64,000 nucleotides of DNA, taken from positions 2,976,001-3,040,000 of the forward strand of contig NZ_CP042433.1 in the NCBI RefSeq assembly GCF_007970805.1. Reading direction: 5' to 3'. Made by a program: the position numbers and the translations under genes. Of the stretch, positions 9,269-17,244 are shown piece by piece (position 1 is the stretch's first letter; every line of letters begins with the position of its first letter). The notes under the pieces are model-generated. The model did no database searches. It was not told the origin of the DNA and saw nothing but the letters and a program-made list of their open reading frames with translations. This DNA comes from Flavisolibacter ginsenosidimutans (GTDB taxonomy: Bacteria; Bacteroidota; Bacteroidia; Chitinophagales; Chitinophagaceae).

Positions 9269-10138
9269 ATGAAATTGAAGGAATACCAAGTTCAAGCTGC
9301 TACATCCATACAATCATACAAATCCAACGATCAAGAGAACTTCTTTTTGGGTTACTTGGGGTTAGCAGGTGAGGCGGGTTCGGTATTGACAACTTTAAAA
9401 AAGCTTATCCGGGACGGAGATGGCTTTGGGAGTTTCAAAGAGAAAATTAAAGAGGAGTTAGGAGATGTTTTGTGGTATATCGCGGCAATCGCTTCACACA
9501 ATGATTTGTGTTTAGAAGAAATTGCAACAAACAATCTTGAAAAGGTAAATGACAGATTTCGTGAGATAAAGTTGCCTGAAATTGCAAGGTTTGATGCCGC
9601 CTATGAAGAGCAATTCCCTGACTCATTCATTATCAATTTTATTGAAGAAGAAGGTCGACATTTTCCTGAAGTAAAAATGCTTTGGGAAAACAGGCCTTTA
9701 GGTGATCCGTTAAGCGACAATTCAAGGGAACCTAACGACTATAGGTATCATGACGTTTTTCATTTAGGCCATGTCGCTTTTTTAGGTTGGTCTCCAGTGA
9801 TTAGGCATTTAATGAAATTGAAAAGAAAAAGCGATCCAGTGGCTTTAGACGCTGAAGATAGAGGTAGGCCGCAGGTAGCAGAAGAAGCAGTAACCCTTAT
9901 TGTTTATAACTACGCAAAGGGAAACAAGATGTTAAAGGAAAGTGACAGAATTGATACTGAACTATTACGAACCATCAAGCAATTGGTTGTTGATCTGGAA
10001 GTCTCCGCTGTATCGGCGTTTCAATGGGAAAGAACTATACTTGAATCTTATAAAGTTTTTCACCAATTGGTTGCCAATAAGGGTGGGCGAGTTTATGTGT
10101 CACCATTTAGTAGAGAACTTAAATACCTAGGTAAATAG
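9269..10138 (+). CDS. MazG-type nucleotide pyrophosphohydrolase with C-terminal MazG-associated domain
   Basis: The N-terminal 100 residues form an all-alpha NTP pyrophosphohydrolase domain: GLAGEAGSV (31-39) followed by KEELGDVLWYIA (61-72). Enzymes of this family hydrolyse (d)NTPs, often non-canonical ones, to monophosphates. The usual second metal-binding Glu of the first motif (GEAGE) is Ser38 here. Residues 110-289 form a second domain containing YHDVFHLGHVAFLGWSP; a similar extension is known on MazG proteins of DNA-hypermodification systems (MazG_C), recalled from memory. First gene of a tight six-gene operon, 2 nt from the next gene. A likely role is to clear or generate a modified nucleotide used by the system (inference). 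Confidence 0.85.
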   Translation: MKLKEYQVQAATSIQSYKSNDQENFFLGYLGLAGEAGSVLTTLKKLIRDGDGFGSFKEKIKEELGDVLWYIAAIASHNDLCLEEIATNNLEKVNDRFREIKLPEIARFDAAYEEQFPDSFIINFIEEEGRHFPEVKMLWENRPLGDPLSDNSREPNDYRYHDVFHLGHVAFLGWSPVIRHLMKLKRKSDPVALDAEDRGRPQVAEEAVTLIVYNYAKGNKMLKESDRIDTELLRTIKQLVVDLEVSAVSAFQWERTILESYKVFHQLVANKGGRVYVSPFSRELKYLGK

Positions 10139-10140
10139 CT

Positions 10141-11298
10141 ATGGAATACATCAGTCCTCTTACATTATATGTCATCTGGCATCCAAATTCAGAGCTAGGA
10201 AAGCAAATGGGACGGAAGCTTTTTAGTTCTTTTTGCACGAATGTTGAATCACCTTTCGGCTTCCGCCTTGGAATTCCAGTTTACTTTAGGTCTGAAACAA
10301 ACAAGAACGATGTTCCTGAAGCAATAGATTACAAACAGGCCGAGCGCACGGTCATCCTCTGCTTGATTGATGAGGATGTTATTTTAGATGATTTATTCAG
10401 GCAATATGTAGTCAACCTTTATGCAGAAAGCTCAGGAATTTCAAGTTTGAGATTTATTCCTGTTGCACTGACTAAAGCTGCATTTAAACTTGACGCTGAT
10501 GTAGGAAAACTTAATTACATTAGAGCGTATGAAGCCAAACAGGAGGGATGGAATTTCAATTCTGTATTTGACTATGTCTACCATAATCTTCTTCATGAGT
10601 TATGTAAAACATTTATAGAACCACAACAGGCACACGAAGTCAAAATGCAACCTATTAAGTTATTCATCAGCCATTCCAAGCATGATAACACTGTCAATGA
10701 TGCTATTGCTTTCCGAGATTATGTTAATACCCATCTTCAACTTAAAACCTTTTTTGATTCAAACGATATTGGATTTGGAGACGACTTCGGGAAAACTATT
10801 GAAGAAAATGCGGGAAAATGTGTCGTCGTCGCATTTTTAAGCGACTCTTATTCTTCTAGGGAATGGTGCCGTAGTGAGATTATTGTTGCAAAAAAGAACC
10901 ATACTCCTATTGTCCTTATCGACGCAATCGCAAAAGGAGAGCAAAGAAGTTTTCCATATTTAGGTAACATTCCTACAATTAGGTGGAATGGTGATTTTAA
11001 GATGATAGCAAACCTAGCCTTAGAAGCCACTCTATCCAATTTTTATACAAAAGAAGCACTTGAAAAGCAGGCGAAGCTTTTCAGAATACAACACGACTTT
11101 ATTCTATCTACTTACCCGGAACTATTTAGCATTATTGGAATAAAACAAAAACTTTTTGAATGTGGTAAAGAAGCAGGCGTAATTATATATCCAGATCCAC
11201 CCTTAGGCAATGAAGAATTAAAGCTTTTAAATGAGATGGATGAACGTCTGTCGTTTGTCACCCCCCTTCAATTAAGTTCATTTTTACAATATGACTAA
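10141..11298 (+). CDS. TIR protein with N-terminal TIR-like domain (385 aa)
   Basis: The C-terminal half contains a clear TIR domain: KLFISHSKHD (173-182), FFDSNDIGFGDDF, then SREWCRSEI with Glu246 at the catalytic NADase position. Residues 1-160 have the strand order of a second TIR-like domain (LTLYVIWHP, IPVYFRSE, RTVILCLIDEDVI, RFIPVAL) but no WCxxE motif, so it is probably catalytically silent. The last 100 residues are helical and unrecognised. The gene follows MazG by 2 nt and overlaps the SLOG gene by 8 nt, implying translational coupling. It is the probable NAD-consuming enzyme of the operon; whether it makes a signal or acts as the toxic effector is not shown by the sequence. Confidence 0.88.
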   Translation: MEYISPLTLYVIWHPNSELGKQMGRKLFSSFCTNVESPFGFRLGIPVYFRSETNKNDVPEAIDYKQAERTVILCLIDEDVILDDLFRQYVVNLYAESSGISSLRFIPVALTKAAFKLDADVGKLNYIRAYEAKQEGWNFNSVFDYVYHNLLHELCKTFIEPQQAHEVKMQPIKLFISHSKHDNTVNDAIAFRDYVNTHLQLKTFFDSNDIGFGDDFGKTIEENAGKCVVVAFLSDSYSSREWCRSEIIVAKKNHTPIVLIDAIAKGEQRSFPYLGNIPTIRWNGDFKMIANLALEATLSNFYTKEALEKQAKLFRIQHDFILSTYPELFSIIGIKQKLFECGKEAGVIIYPDPPLGNEELKLLNEMDERLSFVTPLQLSSFLQYD

Positions 11299-12259
11299 CA
11301 ATGCGCCGAATGTATCTGATCTTTCAATCAATGAAAGTTCAGATACTACTAAAGCAGAAATAAGAAGTATCAAGATTGATCTTTTAAAAAGCCCACCGCT
11401 TGTTGGGCATACTGTTGCTTTATCATCATCTGAATCGGACAATCTTGGAAAATTTGGGTTAAGCGACCTGCATTTAGCTGATTTAGTTATAGAAATAAAT
11501 AGGTATTTATTATCGACAGGTGCATCTGTGGCTTATGGAGGTGACTTGAGAGCCGGGGGGCTTACTGAAATTTTAATTGAGCTTGTTGATCAGTTTAAAT
11601 TTACAGATGTAAAAGAAAAAGACCGTTTAAAAAGCTATCTGGCTTTTCCTCTTAGCTTATCTCTCACCAAGGAAATGCAGGCCCAGTACACTCATCGGGT
11701 AAAGTTTATAAAGACAATACCTCCGGATGATATTTTAGCAGTAGATCCTAACGTTTTTATTCCTCCAGTTGGGTCGGACAATCTTTTTATCTGGGCAAGA
11801 AGCCTCACTTATATGCGGGAAAAGATGGAAGAGGAATGCAATGCGAGAATTTTTATTGGTGGAAGAGCGCAAAGATATAAGGGCCGAGCGCCAGGTGTAT
11901 TAGAAGAGATGCTAATAGCTCTCAAAGCAGAAAAGCCAATCTATTTGATTGGAGGTTTCGGTGGTGTAGTTGCAAATGTTTGTTCACATTTAAACAATGG
12001 CGGTGAGTTAAAGGACGTGTTAGATACTATTAAAGCTTCAAGTGAATATCAGGAAATGATGCAAGAATATAATCGTCGCCAGATTTCCCAGTTAATGTCA
12101 TGGCCTGATGAACTGTTTAATGAACTTCAAGGTGGATGGGCGATTATTTCCCAACGCAATGGGTTATCAATAGAAGAAAACCAAAAACTCGCTGGCACCA
12201 AACACGTTTATGAAATAATCTATTATTTACTAAAAGGTCTTGTAAATTGCTTGAACTAA
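11291..12259 (+). CDS. Stand-alone SLOG (LOG/DprA-type Rossmann) nucleotide-sensor protein
   Basis: SLOG-fold features are clear: a strand VALSSSES (42-49), the glycine-rich YGGDLRAGG (82-90), ARIFIGGR, the LOG-type PGVLEEMLIAL (201-211) and a last strand-loop YLIGGFGGV (218-226). SLOG domains bind nucleotide-derived ligands. In Thoeris ThsA a SLOG domain senses the cyclic ADP-ribose signal made by the TIR protein ThsB. Here the SLOG is not fused to a SIR2 or membrane effector, which is unusual. It overlaps the upstream TIR gene by 8 nt. The inferred role is sensing or processing the nucleotide made by the neighbouring TIR proteins; a lysine-decarboxylase-like (LOG) hydrolase activity remains possible. 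Confidence 0.8.
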   Translation: MTNNAPNVSDLSINESSDTTKAEIRSIKIDLLKSPPLVGHTVALSSSESDNLGKFGLSDLHLADLVIEINRYLLSTGASVAYGGDLRAGGLTEILIELVDQFKFTDVKEKDRLKSYLAFPLSLSLTKEMQAQYTHRVKFIKTIPPDDILAVDPNVFIPPVGSDNLFIWARSLTYMREKMEEECNARIFIGGRAQRYKGRAPGVLEEMLIALKAEKPIYLIGGFGGVVANVCSHLNNGGELKDVLDTIKASSEYQEMMQEYNRRQISQLMSWPDELFNELQGGWAIISQRNGLSIEENQKLAGTKHVYEIIYYLLKGLVNCLN

Positions 12260-12270
12260 AAGCATAGAAA

Positions 12271-13287
12271 TTGTCTAGCCATTTTAAAAGGTTATCACCC
12301 CCTAAAAAGTCGCAGGTTTATGATACGTATTGGAATTTTGCTGTTGAAAGGAACAATGTATTTATTAGAAGACTAACGAATTTCCAAGGTCCATGGACGG
12401 ATGACCTAGTCATTAGATCTTATCGCTTTACCAATACTTTTAGAGCATCCGATAGGGTCAGCCAATATTTAATCAATCTTCAATATAGAGCCGATCAAAG
12501 CCCAGAAGAGATCTTTTTCAAAACACTTCTCTTTAAGATTTTTAATAAAATCGAAACTTATAATTATCTAGAGAGAGCACTTGGTACAATAAATTTCGCA
12601 AGATTTTCTGAAGAACAGTTTGATTCCTTACTTAGCTACAGAATGGCAAGTGGACATACCATATATTCCCCAGCTTATATTATGCCGTCAGCGGGAAATG
12701 TATTTGGCTTCAAATTAAAACATAGCAATCATTTAGCGCTTTTGACAAGATTGATGAAAGACAAAATTTACTTGCGTATTGCTAACGCAGAGAGTCTAGA
12801 AGCGGTTTATGAAATATTGCTTGGCTGCCCTTCGTTTGGCAGCTTTCTTGCTTTTCAATATACAATTGACCTTAACTACAGTGACTTAATAAACTTCTCC
12901 GAAATGGATTTTGTAGTTGCAGGCCCAGGTGCCAAAAACGGTATTTTAAAATGCTTCGATTCGCTTGGAGATTTCAGTTATGAAGATGTGATTAGATTTA
13001 TGGCAGAAAATCAGGAAAAAGAATGTGAACGGCTAGGATTACAGTCGCCGACCTTATGGGGCAGACGCTTGCAATTAATCGATTGTCAAAACATATTTTG
13101 TGAAGTAGATAAATATTTGCGTGTTACTCACCCCCAACTATCTGTGAAGTCTGGTAAGACAAGAATCAAGCAGAAGTTTCATGCACCTAAGGAACCGATT
13201 CCTTTTTTCTTCCCACTAAAATGGGGAATAAATTCAAAAATAGAAATAGAATGTCAGGAGAGGGAAAACGTAAACATCTTTTCATAA
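12271..13287 (+). CDS. Nucleotide kinase domain / HMUDK-helical (aGPT-Pplase-like) protein
   Basis: The protein matches the family described as the 5-hydroxymethyl-dU DNA kinase helical domain, also related to the alpha-glutamyl/putrescinyl-thymine pyrophosphorylase proteins of phage base hypermodification. Matching segments are YWNFAVERNNVFIRRL, PWTDDLVIRSYRFTNTFRAS, YSPAYIMPSAG, DLNYSDLINFSEMDFVVAGP and LQLIDCQNIFCEVDKYLR. No P-loop is present, so this is the helical/DNA-binding portion without the kinase core. Start is TTG at 12271; an in-frame TAG lies 4 nt upstream and no ATG occurs before residue 124, so TTG is the best start. Gap of 11 nt from the SLOG gene. Recognition or processing of modified DNA bases is inferred from the family. 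Confidence 0.78.
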   Translation: MSSHFKRLSPPKKSQVYDTYWNFAVERNNVFIRRLTNFQGPWTDDLVIRSYRFTNTFRASDRVSQYLINLQYRADQSPEEIFFKTLLFKIFNKIETYNYLERALGTINFARFSEEQFDSLLSYRMASGHTIYSPAYIMPSAGNVFGFKLKHSNHLALLTRLMKDKIYLRIANAESLEAVYEILLGCPSFGSFLAFQYTIDLNYSDLINFSEMDFVVAGPGAKNGILKCFDSLGDFSYEDVIRFMAENQEKECERLGLQSPTLWGRRLQLIDCQNIFCEVDKYLRVTHPQLSVKSGKTRIKQKFHAPKEPIPFFFPLKWGINSKIEIECQERENVNIFS

Positions 13288-13742
13288 GTCATCATCATAA
13301 AGATGATAAAACAGTCTCTGATTTTATTTCGCTAATCTCTGGGCGTGGTTATGATGTACGTAACAGTTCTATTAGAGCCAAGCCTGCCAACCAGCGCAGA
13401 CTAGATGAAAAAAGAGTAAGTGATGAGGTAATTAAACGTCTTCTACGCATGAAAATCTCTTGGGCAGGCACTGTGGTCGTTCTTATTGGCAAGGATACCC
13501 ATACACGACCGTGGGTGGACTGGGAAATTAATAAGGCCAAAGAGCAAGGAAAACGAATTGTTGGTGTGTTTGCAAGAGGTGGTACTGATGCCGACATTCC
13601 GAAGGGACTTAAGGACTACAGTTCTGCGATCGTTAACTGGAACAGTGATAGTATCATCGGTGCGCTTGATGGAGATAATGTATTTAAAGATCCTGATGGG
13701 TCAATTCGACCTGGCGGAGGCGGAGGATCGGTAACCTGCTAA
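13251..13742 (+). CDS. ThsB-like TIR-family protein
   Basis: A short single-domain TIR-family protein of the Thoeris ThsB type (former DUF1863): HLFISHHHKDD at the N-terminus, AGTVVVLIGKDTHTRPWVDWEI in the middle with the Glu of WVDWEI at the expected catalytic position, and RIVGVF. ThsB proteins detect phage and make NAD-derived cyclic signals. ATG at 13251 puts the TIR domain close to the N-terminus; an in-frame ATG at 13221 would lengthen it by 10 residues. Either start overlaps the 3' end of the preceding gene. The C-terminal tail is glycine-rich (RPGGGGGS). Fifth gene of the operon. Confidence 0.82.
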   Translation: MSGEGKRKHLFISHHHKDDKTVSDFISLISGRGYDVRNSSIRAKPANQRRLDEKRVSDEVIKRLLRMKISWAGTVVVLIGKDTHTRPWVDWEINKAKEQGKRIVGVFARGGTDADIPKGLKDYSSAIVNWNSDSIIGALDGDNVFKDPDGSIRPGGGGGSVTC

Positions 13743-13743
13743 T

Positions 13744-14394
13744 ATGGCTAGAGTTTATATTTATGTAGTTGACAGAGATTTTGGTTTTGCTCCAAATCCT
13801 TTCCACGGATTCTGTACCCTTGCTACCTGTAAACCCGCTATTAGGAATACGGCGAAAGTTGGAGATTGGATAATTGGCGTCGGTGGAAAACGTTTAAAGG
13901 CAACCGGTAAATGCATCTTTGCTATGAAAATAACACAGAAAATAACCTTTAATGAGTATTGGGAAAAAGAAGAATATAGAGATAAAAAGCCAGTTAGAAA
14001 TGGCAGTAAAATAATGATGCTTGGGGATAACATCTACCATCAAAACCAAGAAAGTATCTGGGAGCAAGCGCACTCACATCACAGTAATCCAGATGGAAGT
14101 ATAAATACCTATAACTTGGAAAGAGATACTAAATCAAACTACGTTTTGATTTCGAAACATTTCTACTATTTCGGTAATTCGGCTCCTTTAGTTCCCAAAA
14201 ACATTTTTCAAGAAATTGGATACCAAAATAAAATAGGGCATAGGGTGTTTGATCATAATAAGAGCATGAAGATTATACAATGGCTTGAAGAACAGTACTC
14301 GTCTTATAAAAACTTAGTTTTATCAGACCCATTTAACTTTAAAATAGGGCATGCTCATTATTCAGTAGAAAACGATGCTTTGAAAGGATTATAA
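13744..14394 (+). CDS. Nmad2 (nucleotide-modification-associated domain 2) protein
   Basis: It matches the Nmad2 family through GFAPNPFHGFCTLATCKP (14-31), the following GDWIIGVGG (40-48) and the region FAMKITQKITFNEYW. Nmad domains were defined by linkage to DNA base hypermodification genes and are thought to recognise or process modified bases or nucleotides. This is the last gene of the six-gene operon, 1 nt after the ThsB-like gene. No signal peptide or membrane segment. The paired presence of Nmad2 and the HMUDK-like protein suggests that the system handles modified DNA or modified nucleotides; the reaction is unknown. Confidence 0.8.
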   Translation: MARVYIYVVDRDFGFAPNPFHGFCTLATCKPAIRNTAKVGDWIIGVGGKRLKATGKCIFAMKITQKITFNEYWEKEEYRDKKPVRNGSKIMMLGDNIYHQNQESIWEQAHSHHSNPDGSINTYNLERDTKSNYVLISKHFYYFGNSAPLVPKNIFQEIGYQNKIGHRVFDHNKSMKIIQWLEEQYSSYKNLVLSDPFNFKIGHAHYSVENDALKGL

Positions 14395-14604
14395 AATCAG
14401 CGTTTGAGATTAGAAATCCTATTAGTTGCTAATTATTGTTCCTTCCAAATTAAAGCATTTATGCTCCATTCTTTTGCTAAGTTAAAATCCAGCAGAAAAC
14501 TACATAATTGGCAGCTTTTTTGTTTCTTTCTCCACACTCTGAGTGACGATATATTGAATAATAACCGATTTATATAAATCTGTTTGACTTGTTTGATTTT
14601 GCAG

Positions 14605-17235
14605 TCAGTATTTTCTACTAAGAGTATTCAATCGAACTCGTACTTCATTTAATAAATCTTCATACTCCATTGCATTATTCAAAGCTTGCACTAAATCGCT
14701 TTTTTGTGTAGTAATTGTATGAAGCTGATCCAAATTTGAATTTATATATTTTATTTGTTCCGATGTTAAATTTTGAAGCAAGTCGCCTTTCTCAGAGAAG
14801 AGAGACTTTTTGATTACATCTAATAACCCTTGAACGCGTGAGCTATCCAGACTTAAAACATTTAGAGCTGCACTAGGGGACGTCCCCCTGATATACCTTT
14901 TGTTATTATCTATAAAAATACCGATCGAATCTAAAGACCTTCTGATTTCCGGTATCCCTTTAGCACCATTTGAAAGCTGTTGCTTAAGATCTGCGATTTG
15001 AGAGTTATTGTTGTCCAATTCATTTAATAAATTATTGTATTTTATTTGTAAAGCATCATAAGATTGTTTTAAAGCACCATTCGATGAGATACTTTTTAGA
15101 AAAGTAATTGAATCGTTCAAACGATTTATATAAGCGTGGGCTAGCTGCAAAGAGTCACCTAAATTTAATGTTGATTTCCCGTTGTTAAACTGGGAATATA
15201 AAAACTTTAAAGAATCAACTCGTGAGGTAAGAATTCTGTTTTCCGAAGTATTTTTAATATTATTTGAATAAAAAATTATAGCAAAAACTATTGCGGCTAT
15301 TGCAATTATTGAGGTAATCAAAAAAAACCAAGTTCTTGTTCTTAGGCTCAAAAGTGAATTTGTCTTAGTATAGATGATTTCTTTCTCCAAATTGTCTCTT
15401 TCACTTTTTGCCTTTTCAAGACTTTCTTTTAGAGCTTCTGCTTCTCTAAAAAGTTTATCCCTTTCATCACTATATTGTCTTCTTAAACTAACTATACCTT
15501 TTTCAATATCGTCTGCCTTTTTTTGTTCTAATGCAATTATTTTGCTTTCATAACTATCAGTAAGGTTTTTTATTTGAAGCGAAAGTTTATCGTTTAATTC
15601 TTTTAGTTTTTTTTCACCACTTACTTGCTCGTTCAACCTTTCTGTATTTAAACCTGCAACCTTATTTTCATACTCTTGAATGAGTTTGGCCTTATCAATT
15701 TCAAACTTTTTATTAAGATCGTTAATTGTCTCTTCTCTTATTTCATCAAGCCTTCGCTCATACGTCTTGGCATAACTAACTTCCAATTCAGCAACTTTTC
15801 TTTGATATTCCTCTGCCTTGTTTTTTTCAATCTCCAATAATTTCCTTTCATTTAATCTCTCATTTTCTTCTTGCTGCTTTTTTTTGGCTTTTGCTAACTC
15901 CACTTTCCCTTCTTCTATTCTCCTAGCATTCCTAGATTCAATTATTACAGGTGTAACTCTGTCATGAATGATTTCCAAATGTTGGCTATCTAAAAACTCC
16001 TCTTTACGTAGTAAACGAAATTCGTCCACAAGTTTATCAATCCATTCTTTACCCACTTTTCTTTCGGCGTCTTCACAATCATGAAGAGTACGATTGCCTT
16101 TATCAGTCAATAGTTCGTCTTCTATGAACACTTTAACAACTCCAGGCATATTGATTAATGAGTCATTATAATAACTGTTTAAAATCTTATCTACGATTTT
16201 GTAGTCTAAAATTTCTATACTTTTCATTGTTTCTGTATCCCCCACAATTAATTTAGGATATAGATGGTAACATACTAAGCTTAAAAGAAACGGCTCGACC
16301 TCATTCCTTATCCGTTTGCTTAGCATCTCTGTGTTTGGCTTTTCCGCTATGAGTTTGATAATATTAAGCGCAGTAGTAGTACCAAATACAAAATTGCTGG
16401 TTTTCAAAATCACATCTTGGGCAATTGCCCTTGAAAAAGGTATTAAACGGAATTTGCTATTTGTATAAAAGATGGATGGCATTTCACTACTTATGCTCTC
16501 CAAATGAGATAAGTATTCCTCTCGAAGTGAGAAGACTACTTTATAATTTTGTGTATTGGCAGTTAATTCAAGCAGTTTTATCTCGCTTTGTACAGCATTT
16601 GTCTCGGAGTGTAACTTATCTTTTACTTGTGGAGGAACGGTGTTCTCAATGAGGTGAGAAAGTTCGTTTTTAAGAAAAGAATATAAATTTTGATTAGATG
16701 CGCCGACTGTGAATATTTCTTCAAATTGATCAAAAATTAATACAGGGATTAAGTTGCTTCGACTAGCTTTTCCAGGTTCTCCTTCGATTGGAATGTATTT
16801 ATAGAAGGGATTTCTGTTCAGATATTCAAACAATGTTTCATCCTCTAATGGTTTTGTATAGCTATATCCATTTTCTGAATGTTCAGAAGAGGCCGTCATT
16901 TTATCAATTGAGACAGAAATTTGATCAATTATAAATTGAAAGATATTTAGGTCAGTATTTCCATAATTGGGTCTAAGATAAATTGGCAGGTAGTCATTAC
17001 GTCTAAGGGTTGGCATTATCCCTGCCCTCAATAGGGAACTTTTTCCAATACCTGATTGAGAATATAAAATAGTTAATGTGTTAATTCTTACTAACTGAAA
17101 GAGTTTTGAAATTTCTTCACCTCTTCCATAAAAGACATCGAAGTCTCCCTCTTCATAGGATTTAGGTCCTTTGAAAGGATTTATAACTTGCTCCATTGAG
17201 GTATTGACCTCACTTATAATAACTTCTGTTTCCAT
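14605..17235 (-). CDS. Membrane-anchored nSTAND1 ATPase with long coiled coil (876 aa)
   Basis: STAND-class signal-transducing P-loop ATPase. Walker A SGIGKS is at 61-66, Walker B VLIFDQFEEIF at 165-175 (the DQFEE signature of nSTAND1), and EIIHDRVTPVI at 421-431 matches the end of the STAND helical region. Residues 435-625 are a highly charged coiled coil. One transmembrane helix (about 635-656) is preceded by SLRTRTW, so by the positive-inside rule the ATPase is cytoplasmic and the last 220 residues, again coiled-coil-like, are extracytoplasmic. STAND proteins sense a trigger and oligomerise. It follows the SIR2-TIR gene by 9 nt on the same strand and probably acts as the switch of that operon. 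Confidence 0.88.
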   Translation of the reverse strand: METEVIISEVNTSMEQVINPFKGPKSYEEGDFDVFYGRGEEISKLFQLVRINTLTILYSQSGIGKSSLLRAGIMPTLRRNDYLPIYLRPNYGNTDLNIFQFIIDQISVSIDKMTASSEHSENGYSYTKPLEDETLFEYLNRNPFYKYIPIEGEPGKASRSNLIPVLIFDQFEEIFTVGASNQNLYSFLKNELSHLIENTVPPQVKDKLHSETNAVQSEIKLLELTANTQNYKVVFSLREEYLSHLESISSEMPSIFYTNSKFRLIPFSRAIAQDVILKTSNFVFGTTTALNIIKLIAEKPNTEMLSKRIRNEVEPFLLSLVCYHLYPKLIVGDTETMKSIEILDYKIVDKILNSYYNDSLINMPGVVKVFIEDELLTDKGNRTLHDCEDAERKVGKEWIDKLVDEFRLLRKEEFLDSQHLEIIHDRVTPVIIESRNARRIEEGKVELAKAKKKQQEENERLNERKLLEIEKNKAEEYQRKVAELEVSYAKTYERRLDEIREETINDLNKKFEIDKAKLIQEYENKVAGLNTERLNEQVSGEKKLKELNDKLSLQIKNLTDSYESKIIALEQKKADDIEKGIVSLRRQYSDERDKLFREAEALKESLEKAKSERDNLEKEIIYTKTNSLLSLRTRTWFFLITSIIAIAAIVFAIIFYSNNIKNTSENRILTSRVDSLKFLYSQFNNGKSTLNLGDSLQLAHAYINRLNDSITFLKSISSNGALKQSYDALQIKYNNLLNELDNNNSQIADLKQQLSNGAKGIPEIRRSLDSIGIFIDNNKRYIRGTSPSAALNVLSLDSSRVQGLLDVIKKSLFSEKGDLLQNLTSEQIKYINSNLDQLHTITTQKSDLVQALNNAMEYEDLLNEVRVRLNTLSRKY

Positions 17236-17244
17236 AATAAAGCT

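Noticed and set aside
7865..14394. Canonical type I Thoeris (ThsA SIR2-SLOG plus ThsB)
   Set aside because: The SLOG protein has no SIR2 domain and the operon adds MazG, HMUDK-like and Nmad2 genes, so it is at most Thoeris-related.
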